Assembly: GCA_904381335.1 (NCBI GenBank)
Contig: CAJFIN010000001.1
Coordinates: forward strand, 1 to 64,000
From: Candidatus Neoanaerotignum galli
Lineage (GTDB): Bacteria > Bacillota > Clostridia > Lachnospirales > Anaerotignaceae
Direction: 5' to 3'
DNA length: 64,000 nt
Shown: positions 25,357 through 33,056 of the stretch, in pieces
How positions within the stretch are numbered: position 1 is the first letter of the stretch
Layout: each line of letters begins with the position of its first letter
The notes under the pieces: generated by a model
What the model was told of the DNA's origin: nothing
Database searches by the model: none
Seen by the model: only the letters and a program-made list of their open reading frames with translations
Position numbers and translations under genes: made by a program

Positions 25357-26517
25357 TCATAATTTCTGCATTGTCTCAATGATATAATTGGTCAATTCTT
25401 CATTGGTAGCGCCATCTGCCCGGCCCGTGGTATAGACCTTCCGTTCCGTAATGGTGCAAATATCCAATGCTTTTTCCAGCTTCTGAGCTTCTGCCTGACA
25501 ACCGATATGGCTCAGCAGCAGCACCACAGCTCGCATAATCGAACAAGGATCAGCATACTGAGCGCGGCCTTCCTGCACCATGCGGGGTGCAGAACCATGA
25601 ATCGCTTCAAACATGGCATATTTATGACCGATGTTGCTGCTGCCGGCAGTACCTACGCCGCCCTGGAATTCTGCGGCCTCATCAGTGATAATATCGCCAT
25701 AGAGGTTGGGCAGTACCATCACTTGGAATTCTTTGCGGCGGTTTTCATCAATTAATTTTGCCGTCATAATATCAATATACCAGTCATCGGCTTTGATATT
25801 TGGATATTCCTTCGCGATGTTATAGAACACTTCCAAAAACTTACCATCGGTCGTTTTGATGATATTGGCCTTGGTTACAGCGGTAACTCTGGTCTTACCA
25901 TTTTTTCTGGCATATTCAAACGCTGCGCGGATGATCCGTTCCGTACCTTCCTGGGTGGTTACCGTAAAGTCAATATTCAGGTCATCCCCCACAGCAAAGC
26001 CCTTGCTGCCAATGGCATAGGCGCCTTCTGTGTTTTCCCGGAAGAAAGTCCAATCGATTCCCTGTTCTGGCACCCGTACTGGCCGCACATTTGCAAACAG
26101 ATCCAGCTCTTTTCTCATCTTTACATTGGCGCTTTCAATATTCGGCCAAGGATCGCCCTTACGGGGCGTTGTGGTGGGGCCTTTCAAAATGACATGGCAC
26201 TGTTTCAGCTCTGCCATCACATCATCAGGGATCGCCTGATTGGCTTCCACACGGTGCTCAATGGTCAGATTATCAATATCTTTGAACACCACTTTGCCCT
26301 CTTTGATCCAGTCAGCCAACAGATATTCCATCACTCGTTTACCCTGGGCAGTAATGGCAGGACCAATGCCATCGCCCCCAGCTACGCCAATCACAATGGG
26401 CTTTAAGGTGGAAAAATCCAAATCCTCTTTATTGGCATTCATCATTTCTGCCCGTTTCATCTGTTCTTCCAGAAGTTTCTCAAACTGTTCTTTTGCCTCT
26501 TCAATGGTATATTTCAC
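25357..26517 (-). CDS. icd: Isocitrate dehydrogenase (isocitrate/isopropylmalate dehydrogenase family)
   Basis: Beta-decarboxylating dehydrogenase, 386 residues. The fold starts at IVIGVAGGDGIGPAIT (about residue 40); LKGPTTTPRKGDPWPNIESANVKMRKELDLFANVRPV (shown in parts) contains the substrate serine and arginines; FRENTEGAYAIG, VTAVTKANIIK, MVLPNLYGDIITDEAA (metal aspartates) and AIHGSAPRM follow. It should turn isocitrate into 2-oxoglutarate. The immediately upstream gene is a Re-citrate-synthase-like enzyme two bases away, so the pair supplies 2-oxoglutarate and glutamate from acetyl-CoA and oxaloacetate. Homoisocitrate or isopropylmalate as substrate is less likely given that partner. 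Aconitase is not in the window. Confidence 0.88.
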   Translation of the reverse strand: MKYTIEEAKEQFEKLLEEQMKRAEMMNANKEDLDFSTLKPIVIGVAGGDGIGPAITAQGKRVMEYLLADWIKEGKVVFKDIDNLTIEHRVEANQAIPDDVMAELKQCHVILKGPTTTPRKGDPWPNIESANVKMRKELDLFANVRPVRVPEQGIDWTFFRENTEGAYAIGSKGFAVGDDLNIDFTVTTQEGTERIIRAAFEYARKNGKTRVTAVTKANIIKTTDGKFLEVFYNIAKEYPNIKADDWYIDIMTAKLIDENRRKEFQVMVLPNLYGDIITDEAAEFQGGVGTAGSSNIGHKYAMFEAIHGSAPRMVQEGRAQYADPCSIMRAVVLLLSHIGCQAEAQKLEKALDICTITERKVYTTGRADGATNEELTNYIIETMQKL

Positions 26518-26519
26518 TG

Positions 26520-27932
26520 TTATTCCCTTCCTTCTTCTTCCTGCGTACCTTGATCAGCCTTAGCCTTTTCATCCAGCTCTTTTTTCGTCTTTAAGCAAAG
26601 CTCTTCCAATTCCCCATCCGTAATCACTGTCACACGACCTTGATTATACTGTTCGTTCACCCAGTGATACATAATCTCCACCAACGGATCAGTCTTTTGC
26701 ACCATGGCATCACCAGTAAGATGGAAGTTCGTATTGATCCAATGGGCGATACCCGAAGTGCCGGAAGTATTAGAAATCGCAATCTTTACAGGGCGATTAA
26801 GCAGTTTTTCTGTATTAAAGATATTATAGATCTCTTCATTTTTCAGCAGACCGTCTGCATGGATCCCCGCCCGGGTAACATTGAAGTTTTTCCCCACAAA
26901 AGGCGTCATAGGCGGGATCTGGTAGTGCAGTTCTTTTTCAAAGTATTCGGCAATTTCCGTAATCACAGTGGTATCCATACCATCTAAAGTTCCTCTCAGC
27001 TGGGCATATTCAAATACCATCGCTTCCAAAGGCGTATTGCCGGTACGCTCACCAATGCCAAGCAGTGCACAGTTGACGCTGCAGGCGCCATACAGCCAAG
27101 CATAAGAAGCATTATTCACCGCCCGGTAAAAGTCGTTATGCCCATGCCATTCCAGCCATTCACTGGGCACACCGGCATGGTTGACCAGACCATAAACAAT
27201 GCCTTCTACGCTGCGGGGCAAAGAGCAGCCCGGATAGGTAACGCCGTAACCGAGCGTATCGCAAGCCCGAATTTTTACCGGCATACCCGTTTCCTTACTT
27301 AGCTTCATCAGCTCCGTAGCAAACGGCACCACAAAGCCATAAAAATCAGCCCGCGTAATATCTTCAAAATGGCAGCGAGGGATAATTCCTGTTTCGATGC
27401 ATTCTCGCACCACCGCCAGATAATGGTCCACTGCCTGATGACGGGTCATATGCATTTTATGGAAAATATGATAGTCGGAGCAGCTCACTAGGATACCTGT
27501 TTCCTTTAGACCAATCTCTTTTACCAGTTGGAAATCCTTTTTCGAGGCCCGGATCCAGCTGGTGATTTCAGGAAACTCATATCCCTTTTCCAAACACCGG
27601 TATACCGCTTCCTGATCTTTTTTTGTATAAAGGAAAAATTCGCTCATCCGCACAATACCTTTGGGACCAGAAAGCCGGTGGAGCAAATCAAAAATATGGG
27701 TCATCTGCTCTACGGTATAGGGCTGGCGGGATTGCTGCCCATCGCGGAAGGTGGTATCAGTGATCCAAATCTCCGAAGGCATCTCCATAGGAACAATACG
27801 GCGATTAAACACCACCTTAGGTACTTCATCATACTGGAAATATTCCCGGAACAGATTCGGATCCTTGACCGAAACCAAAGGATAGTTCTGCTCCGCGCTT
27901 TCCAGAAGGTTTGTTCTGGTATTAAAATACAT
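26520..27932 (-). CDS. Re-citrate synthase (homocitrate/isopropylmalate synthase family)
   Basis: A 470-residue TIM-barrel synthase of the DRE-metallolyase superfamily: ITDTTFRDGQQSRQPYT (catalytic Arg-Asp, about residue 57), RCHFEDITRADFYGF, EWHGHNDFYRAVNNA (metal histidines) and GIGERTGNTPLEAM. The sequence, especially VKDPNLFREYF, SEFFLYTKKDQ, FVGKNFNVTRAGIHADGLLKNEE, resembles the Clostridium kluyveri enzyme (from memory), which makes citrate with Re stereochemistry from acetyl-CoA and oxaloacetate in strict anaerobes. The C-terminal regulatory LeuA domain is missing. AGGAGG eight bases before the ATG at 27930-27932 sets the start; longer frames begin at 27938 and 27980. Operon with icd. 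Confidence 0.85.
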   Translation of the reverse strand: MYFNTRTNLLESAEQNYPLVSVKDPNLFREYFQYDEVPKVVFNRRIVPMEMPSEIWITDTTFRDGQQSRQPYTVEQMTHIFDLLHRLSGPKGIVRMSEFFLYTKKDQEAVYRCLEKGYEFPEITSWIRASKKDFQLVKEIGLKETGILVSCSDYHIFHKMHMTRHQAVDHYLAVVRECIETGIIPRCHFEDITRADFYGFVVPFATELMKLSKETGMPVKIRACDTLGYGVTYPGCSLPRSVEGIVYGLVNHAGVPSEWLEWHGHNDFYRAVNNASYAWLYGACSVNCALLGIGERTGNTPLEAMVFEYAQLRGTLDGMDTTVITEIAEYFEKELHYQIPPMTPFVGKNFNVTRAGIHADGLLKNEEIYNIFNTEKLLNRPVKIAISNTSGTSGIAHWINTNFHLTGDAMVQKTDPLVEIMYHWVNEQYNQGRVTVITDGELEELCLKTKKELDEKAKADQGTQEEEGRE

Positions 27933-28028
27933 TGGCATTCCCTCCTTTTTCATTGTTCGGAACAAAAGAGCCGTTCTCATATGTAACCGGATGACAAAGG
28001 GAAACAGATTGACTGGGATTTAGGGAAA

Positions 28029-28050
28029 CGAATCTTTGATCAAAGATTCG
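28029..28050. promoter_or_regulatory. Perfect 22-bp palindrome in the citrate-synthase leader
   Basis: CGAATCTTTGA followed directly by its reverse complement TCAAAGATTCG. It lies about 100 bases before the start codon and after the leader terminator. It could be an operator for a dimeric repressor or a hairpin in the mRNA; there is no loop, which favours a DNA site. Confidence 0.45.
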
Positions 28051-28094
28051 TGATCATGGAATTTTCTTACCATGGGTGCTAAAAAGAGGATAAG

Positions 28095-28124
28095 AAAAAA
28101 ACGGGCTGAAAAGCGCCGTTTTTT
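28095..28124 (-). terminator. Terminator-like hairpin in the citrate-synthase leader (attenuator?)
   Basis: On either strand ACGG/CCGT and an inner GCT/AGC stem enclose a short loop, with six A residues on one side and six T residues on the other. On the minus strand it lies about 60-90 bases after the promoter and before the citrate-synthase gene, so it may be an attenuator or the end of a short RNA. Confidence 0.55.
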
Positions 28125-28189
28125 CTATAATGGTCCGGTTGTGCTCTTTCTATTGGTTCAGGACTAGGATTTGCGGCTCTTTTATATAT

Positions 28190-28217
28190 TTTATACTATA
28201 TAGAGGAAAGAAGTCAA
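28190..28217 (-). promoter_or_regulatory. Promoter of the Re-citrate synthase-icd operon
   Basis: TTGACT, 16 bases, TATAAA on the minus strand, giving a leader of about 250 bases. Confidence 0.55.
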
Positions 28218-28432
28218 TCAAAGGGCAAAAGTTTGGCAATTATGATAAAAACGGAGAAAAAAGAGATAAGCCCGGCGCAAATATGCACAATACATTATAA
28301 ATTATTTTTATTATCCATATAATTTATCATGCAAGTAGAAGAAAATGATTTTTTGATACCATCATATCATTATGCGATTATCCACTAAAAAATGCCTGAA
28401 ATCAGCATTTGCGCCATAACCAATCATACAAT
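28218..28432. other. Intergenic region, nothing recognised
   Basis: Strongly AT-rich DNA between the citrate-synthase promoter and the terminator at 28433. It holds a near-match to a DnaA box (TTATCCACT, 28378-28386) and a short repeat, AAATGC and GCATTT at 28390-28410. No gene. Confidence 0.4.
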
Positions 28433-28482
28433 AAAAGACCTATCTGCTTTTCTTCTCGGTTTGAAAAACAGATAGGCCTTTA
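28433..28482. terminator. Terminator at the end of the putative large RNA
   Basis: AAAGACCTATCTG and CAGATAGGCCTTTA form an 8- to 12-bp stem flanked by A/T-rich tails on both sides. On the minus strand it ends whatever is transcribed from the promoter at 29508-29536. Confidence 0.75.
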
Positions 28483-29501
28483 TTGCATTTCTGGTTCTAA
28501 CACAGTTTAGTCTCCTTTTTTCTTGTGAAAGAATTCTTCCATTTACGGTATTCAGTTGTCTGTCACATTCTTTTGGAAACCTTTTTTTTCACTCGATTTC
28601 TTACTCCTGGGCGTTATATCTAACTGAAACGCCAATCTTTATTTGTTTCCGAAGATTGTGAGGTTTGCATTAGATGAATCGAACCTAGCCTCTATGATGA
28701 GAAAATCCCTTTTCTCAGTGCATTATGGCTGATTTTTTTACTTTGTCCTATCGGATTTTTCTTATTTTCTTTTTTACTTCTTACTTCTATTTCTTTTTTT
28801 CCGATTCGGATTTTTGGATCTGACTCCAAAGTCTCTTCATCTGCTGCCATTGGCTTGGAACTGGTCGAAAAAAGCACGGCATCTTTTTTTCCATTGGATC
28901 CTTCAGGAAATAGAGATGAGGATTTTCTTTTTCACCAAAAACCTTTTTGTTTTCCCCTTCTCCTGTCCTTCCCATCAGCCTTTTGGCTGTTCAGAAAAAA
29001 GGAAAAATCTCGTTTTGGTGTTACTTCTGGCAGTAAAACCGGTATCTCCGAAGATCTTTTTTGCCTAGCCCAACATTCCTTTTCGGTATGTTTCTTGTGG
29101 CGCCTTGGGATCGGTCTTTTACTGCAAAACGTCTGACAGTTGGTCTTTCTTCCCTGTTGGCACCTTTTGTTCCAAGGAATTACTTCGATGAAAATATCCT
29201 ACATGGTTTTTTTAGCCGTTTCCCCCTTTCCTGTCTTTCAGGAATACTCCTTATTGACCTTCTATTTTGAAAAAAGTACTTTGGTGTTTCGATGAGAACA
29301 AGACCGCCGGTTTGGAATGATTGTGTTTCGAATCCTGCCGCCCGATTGCGGTTGATTCTTCTTCTCTTTGATCCGGAAGGGGTTTGGATCTGAATTCCTT
29401 CAAACTTCCAATCAGCTTGCCTCTGTTTTTCTTTTTGAAGGAGGTTGAATAAAGAGGAAGAAGAAGGATCTTGTTGGTCGAATCACCGTTTCCTTTTTCT
29501 T
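28483..29501 (-). ncRNA. Putative large non-coding RNA (about 1.07 kb with terminator)
   Basis: In this otherwise gene-dense window, about 1.1 kb between UDG and the citrate-synthase operon has no frame over about 85 codons and no plausible ribosome-binding site with a conserved protein. The minus strand is markedly purine-rich (A and G) and is bounded by a good promoter (TTGACT-17-TATACT) and a terminator. Several local stems are visible on the RNA strand: CAGCCAAAAGGCTG (28975-28988), GGCGTT/AACGCC (28610-28633), CAATCTT/AAGATTG (28633-28658), CCGCAATCGGGCGG (29338-29351) and GATCC/GGATC (29369-29389). It does not show tmRNA, RNase P or 6S signatures. A decayed gene or a large structured RNA class cannot be excluded. 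Confidence 0.4.
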
Positions 29502-29507
29502 GTCTTT

Positions 29508-29536
29508 AGTATAACCAAAAAAACAGTGAAAGTCAA
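29508..29536 (-). promoter_or_regulatory. SigA-type promoter of the putative large RNA
   Basis: TTGACT, 17 bases, TATACT on the minus strand, 45 bases after the UDG stop. There is no start codon with a Shine-Dalgarno in the region that follows. Confidence 0.65.
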
Positions 29537-29581
29537 TATGGATTCAATTTATTTCATCCGATAAAATAAATAAACCTTTTC

Positions 29582-30163
29582 TTACTCTTTACAATACAAT
29601 AGTTCATCTTTCCTTTGGTGCAGCCACTCTTTTAACACCTGCAAATCGGCTTCATACACGGACAAAAGGTTCCGATCATAGATCACTGCTGCCGGATGGT
29701 AGAGCGGAAAAAGCCAAAACCCTTCCCGCCGCAGCATCTGACCATGAAATTGGCCAATGACCACCTTTTCTGGCAAACATACCGCCTGCAAAGCCACATT
29801 CCCCAGCGTAATCACTAACCTTGGCTGCTGAAATGCTATTTCCTGATGTAAAAATGGCAAAAAGGCTCGAATTTCTTTTTGTGAAGGAGGACGGTTAATG
29901 GGACGGTTCGTTTTAGGGCTAAGACGAGTTGGCCGGAATTTTACCACATTGGTCACATATAGTGCACTGCGCTCCAATCCAATCTGATGCAAAAATCCAT
30001 TGAGATTTTTTCCTGCTTTTCCCACAAAGGGCCTTCCCGCCGCTTCCTCTTCGCCGCCTGGGGCTTCACCAATCAGCATAATTCGTCCCTCCCCCTCGCC
30101 AAAGACCAGCTTTTGATTCGGAAATTGCTGGGCCAATGCTTGTTGGGCCTGTTCCTTTGTCAT
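29582..30163 (-). CDS. Uracil-DNA glycosylase, family 4/5-like
   Basis: Removes uracil from DNA in base-excision repair. FGEGEGRIMLIGEAPGGEEE (motif A, about residues 21-40), GRPFVGKAGKNL, YVTNVVKFRP and the C-terminal PLYHPAAV (motif B) are typical of thermostable-type family 4 enzymes. The usual N-terminal iron-sulfur cysteines (CxxC before the first strand) are absent: the visible chain has only two cysteines, both in the C-terminal half. AGAAAGGAAAG before the ATG at 30163 sets the start; the longer frame to 30214 would add one more Cys but has no support. 193 residues. Confidence 0.88.
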   Translation of the reverse strand: MTKEQAQQALAQQFPNQKLVFGEGEGRIMLIGEAPGGEEEAAGRPFVGKAGKNLNGFLHQIGLERSALYVTNVVKFRPTRLSPKTNRPINRPPSQKEIRAFLPFLHQEIAFQQPRLVITLGNVALQAVCLPEKVVIGQFHGQMLRREGFWLFPLYHPAAVIYDRNLLSVYEADLQVLKEWLHQRKDELLYCKE

Positions 30164-30543
30164 GACTTTCCTTTCTCCTTTCACTTGTCCACAACTTGGT
30201 TCAGTTATCCACAAAAAACAGGGGATAACTTTTCTTTTTATCCTCTTCTTATGCTAAATCTTGGGGGGAAGTGGACAACCGAACCCAAAATCTCGGTTCG
30301 AAAAAATACCAGTGGAAAAATCTGCACTGATACACGCCCTGGCGGTTGACAAACTGGAATGAGGAAATCGAAAGAAAAGCGTCTGAATCGTTCCAAGACA
30401 AAGGAAGAAAAAATCCCCATTTTTCAGCCTTTTCTCGAAAATATCCGGCAATTTTTTCTAAAAAGTCCCGCCGTTTTTGCCTCCATTTCCCAGATTCCCC
30501 TAAAAAGTTATGCACCCTATCCACAATTGGGCTGTGGATAACT
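30164..30543. other. Intergenic DnaA-box-like cluster
   Basis: A 380-bp gap without a supported gene. It holds TTGTCCACA (30185-30193), a perfect TTATCCACA (30205-30213), CTATCCACA (30517-30525) and a perfect inverted TGTGGATAA (30533-30541). The last two face each other and, with flanking GTTAT/ATAAC, form a hairpin followed by five T on the minus strand, which could also be the terminator of the rhomboid operon. GTTATCC and GGATAAC near 30204-30228 form a second small stem. Confidence 0.5.
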
Positions 30544-31575
30544 TTACTTTTTGTGGTCTTTTTGACGGCTCCACCAATATTCCAGCCCCACACCAGCTGC
30601 TAATCCCCCCACATGCGCCCACACATCCACTTGCGGTGTGACAAAGCCCATCACAAGGTTTACCCCTAAAAATAAGAGCACGGTAGGATAATTCCATCCT
30701 TGAATTTCTCCTTTGGCGCGGTGGATAAAAACCAAAAATGCCCCCACCAAACCAAAGATAGCGCCAGAAGCTCCCACGGCGTAACCAGATCCCAGCAGCA
30801 GAGAACTAAGAAGGTTGCCAGCAAGGCCGGATAAAAAATAAAGCGCCAAAAACCGCTTCTTCCCTTCCGCTCGTTCCATCAAAGACCCAAACACATAGAG
30901 TGTTACACAATTACAGAGCAAATGGAGCCATCCCCCATGAAGGAACATACTGGTCAAAAGCCGCCAAACTTCTCCGCTCTGCCACAAAGTACCCGTATTG
31001 GCCAAAGCAAGTACCCAAGTTTTTTCTGGGTCCAGCAACCATTCTGCGATAAAGACGGCAAACAAAAACACGATCAATGCCATAGTCAAAGGTGCTTTTG
31101 TTTCCTTCAGGCTAGGCGTTGAAGATACTGAAGAAGGCGCCAAACGGCCCAGTGCAACACCAACAGCTTTATCAATACCCTGCAGCCGGGTGGGCTGCCC
31201 TGGCGGAGCCGTCCATTGCCCCGTTTCTATATCCACTAGCCAAAACACCGTATGTAAGGTATCTGATTCCGGAAAAGGGCTGTGAAACAATGCTTCTTCC
31301 TGCGCTTTCGCTCCATGAGAAACAAAATAAATGGTCAAACAAATCGTCTGACTGCAATGACAGCTTTGTGCAAAATGTTGGGCCTGTTCTGCCCGATGGG
31401 GCAGATTTGCCAACACCTGGCTGCCAGACAGGCGATCTCCATCAAGGATATCCACAAGATAAAGCACCGGATGATATGGTTTTAATACCGTATATGCCCC
31501 ATCATGTCCACCCACCTCTTGAAACCCACGGCTTGCCAGATCCTGCAAAAGCCGTTTTACCGTTTCTTGAAACAT
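30544..31575 (-). CDS. Rhomboid family intramembrane serine protease
   Basis: A 343-residue protein: an N-terminal soluble part of about 165 residues without recognised family, then six or seven membrane helices. The rhomboid motifs are intact: HGGWLHLLCN (about residue 210), catalytic serine in GASGAIFG (about 270) and catalytic histidine in WAHVGGLAAG near the C-terminus. It should cut single-pass membrane proteins within the bilayer; targets unknown. AAAGGAGG before the ATG at 31575 sets the start; the longer frame overlaps bofA. It closes the Gx transporter-yaaL-bofA-rhomboid group. Confidence 0.92.
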   Translation of the reverse strand: MFQETVKRLLQDLASRGFQEVGGHDGAYTVLKPYHPVLYLVDILDGDRLSGSQVLANLPHRAEQAQHFAQSCHCSQTICLTIYFVSHGAKAQEEALFHSPFPESDTLHTVFWLVDIETGQWTAPPGQPTRLQGIDKAVGVALGRLAPSSVSSTPSLKETKAPLTMALIVFLFAVFIAEWLLDPEKTWVLALANTGTLWQSGEVWRLLTSMFLHGGWLHLLCNCVTLYVFGSLMERAEGKKRFLALYFLSGLAGNLLSSLLLGSGYAVGASGAIFGLVGAFLVFIHRAKGEIQGWNYPTVLLFLGVNLVMGFVTPQVDVWAHVGGLAAGVGLEYWWSRQKDHKK

Positions 31576-31598
31576 AGTGCCTCCTTTTTCTTTTGTTT

Positions 31599-31856
31599 TC
31601 ATATGTATCCTATGACCAACTGGAAAAACACCAACAGTAAAAATCCCGGCAATCCCAATACAGCCAATACCACTGCCGTCCAGCCATTGCCTGATACAAA
31701 AAATAGCTCTGGCCACCACCAGTGACATAGCCATAAAGCGATACCGCCCAATCCCACCCGCACGAGCCAGCGGCCTGCCAGAGCCAGCATCCGCCGGCCG
31801 CCCAACAGGCCAAATCCCAGCAAAAATATCGCCGCTATTACCAATGCCAGCTTCAT
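31599..31856 (-). CDS. bofA: BofA family protein (pro-sigma-K processing regulator)
   Basis: An 85-residue membrane protein with three hydrophobic segments and the conserved C-terminal LGLPGFLLLVFFQL of BofA. In B. subtilis BofA sits with SpoIVFA and inhibits the SpoIVFB protease that activates sigma-K in the mother cell during sporulation. It overlaps the yaaL stop by four bases, the same yaaL-bofA pairing as in B. subtilis, although there it follows recR directly. Its presence is consistent with a sporulating ancestry but does not prove sporulation. Confidence 0.88.
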   Translation of the reverse strand: MKLALVIAAIFLLGFGLLGGRRMLALAGRWLVRVGLGGIALWLCHWWWPELFFVSGNGWTAVVLAVLGLPGFLLLVFFQLVIGYI

Positions 31857-32089
31857 ATCAAGCGCCTCCGGCTTAAAAATGCCGTTTGGCCTTTTTGTTT
31901 CATTTGGCGCAGATAGTATTGGTATTGTTTATGCAGCGATGATATTTCATAAATATAGCTGTCGATCAGGCACTCATCACTGGTCTGATCCCAATGATTG
32001 CGCACTTGGGCCAGTTGATTTTCAATCCATAGCAATCGCTCGGAAACTTCGCCAGAAGAAAGGGTGGTTGGGTTTTGTCTTCGTCTCAT
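31853..32089 (-). CDS. yaaL: YaaL family protein (DUF2508)
   Basis: A 78-residue soluble protein with a central helical region (LLWIENQLAQVRNHWDQ, IDSYIYEISSLHKQYQYYLRQ) similar to B. subtilis YaaL. Function unknown. The family almost always precedes bofA, as here with a four-base overlap, and this location supports the call. TTGGCC-rich spacer with GGAGG before the ATG. Confidence 0.8.
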   Translation of the reverse strand: MRRRQNPTTLSSGEVSERLLWIENQLAQVRNHWDQTSDECLIDSYIYEISSLHKQYQYYLRQMKQKGQTAFLSRRRLI

Positions 32090-32150
32090 TTTTGGCCTCC
32101 TTGTCCGTGATTTTCACCACTAATATAAGCCAAAAAGAAAGAAATTATTC

Positions 32151-32639
32151 CTACCCTTTTCTTTGCTGCACATATCGAATACACCGTTCTGACACAAGAC
32201 CAATGCCAAAACCCGCCAATAGCCCACTTACCAACAGCAAAGGGCTAAGAGTAAGCACCACTGCCCGGCCCAAAAATAATACAGCCACCACCATTTGACC
32301 CACATTATGGCTTACGCCGCCCAACATACTGACCCCGCGAATACTAAAATGCCCCGATCGCTTGGCTAATACCATAACGGCAAAACTGAGCAGCGCACCG
32401 GCACAACTATACCAGAAACTTAAAAACCCCTTAAACAGCAGTGCCGCCAGAACCACTCGCACCAATGAAATCCCGAAGGCAGCCCGGCCGCCCAAGGTAT
32501 ATAAACATAGCACCACGACCACATTACTCAGGCCCAATTTTACCCCTGCCGGTAGCGGCAAAGGAATCATGGCCTCCACATAGCCCATCAGCAAGGCTAA
32601 AGCAGCAAAAATACCGCCATAAGCGATCTTCCGGCTCAT
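32151..32639 (-). CDS. Gx transporter family protein (heptaprenyl diphosphate synthase component I family)
   Basis: A 162-residue integral membrane protein with about five helices: IAYGGIFAALALLMGYVEAMIP, LGLSNVVVVLCLYTLGG and SMLGGVSHNVGQMVVAVLFLG are typical of the family long mislabelled heptaprenyl diphosphate synthase component I and now called Gx transporter. It resembles small-molecule-binding (ECF S-like) membrane proteins. AAAGGAGG seven bases before the ATG at 32639 sets the start. It follows a NusG-domain-II protein by 13 bp, a common pairing, and the pair occurs in flavin-based extracellular electron transfer loci (from memory). Function here unproven. Confidence 0.82.
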   Translation of the reverse strand: MSRKIAYGGIFAALALLMGYVEAMIPLPLPAGVKLGLSNVVVVLCLYTLGGRAAFGISLVRVVLAALLFKGFLSFWYSCAGALLSFAVMVLAKRSGHFSIRGVSMLGGVSHNVGQMVVAVLFLGRAVVLTLSPLLLVSGLLAGFGIGLVSERCIRYVQQRKG

Positions 32640-32652
32640 GTTGGACCTCCTT

Positions 32653-33015
32653 TTACTGAACGACTCCATCCAAAGCGGCTGCCGTTTCCCCTTCGATCTC
32701 AATCACCATTTCATGCGGTAAACAAACAATACTTTCTCCTTGGGAAGAAATAGGGGCATGGTTCACACAAATTCCATCCCGGCAATCTGCATCGATTACG
32801 GATACGACCCCATCTTCTATCTGAATCTCATTATATCCCCATGCCGTTTCTAAGCGCCACTGGATCGGTGTGGAAAGCGGAAACCGGGCTGTTTCCACAC
32901 CTGAAACGTATACCACAGCCTCCGCCCCAGCTTTTTTTTGTACGGCAAAGACTATGGCTAACACCGCTGCTGCCAACAACACCACCAGCAGCACCCATCG
33001 GTCTCCTTTTTTCAT
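32653..33015 (-). CDS. NusG domain II-containing protein, membrane-anchored
   Basis: A 120-residue protein with one N-terminal membrane anchor (WVLLVVLLAAAVLAIVFAV) and an extracytoplasmic NusG-II-like beta domain: VVYVSGVETARFPL, YNEIQIEDGVVSVIDADCRDGICVNH and ICLPHEMVIEIEG style segments. The two cysteines (DCRDGIC) are a family hallmark and may bind a metal or form a disulfide. It is not the NusG transcription factor. It is the first gene of the group with the Gx transporter; biochemical role unknown. Confidence 0.82.
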   Translation of the reverse strand: MKKGDRWVLLVVLLAAAVLAIVFAVQKKAGAEAVVYVSGVETARFPLSTPIQWRLETAWGYNEIQIEDGVVSVIDADCRDGICVNHAPISSQGESIVCLPHEMVIEIEGETAAALDGVVQ

Positions 33016-33056
33016 CCCATGCCTCCTTTCCTCATTTTTAGAATGATAAAAATCTG

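Noticed and set aside
29061-29270. Plus-strand frames of 60-93 codons within the 28.7-29.3 kb gene-free stretch
   Set aside because: They are rich in Phe, Leu and Ser as expected from translating a T-rich strand, lack ribosome-binding sites and overlap each other in different frames.
30249-30593. Minus-strand frame of 114 codons after the rhomboid gene
   Set aside because: Starts inside the rhomboid gene in another frame, has no Shine-Dalgarno and crosses a hairpin; treated as chance.
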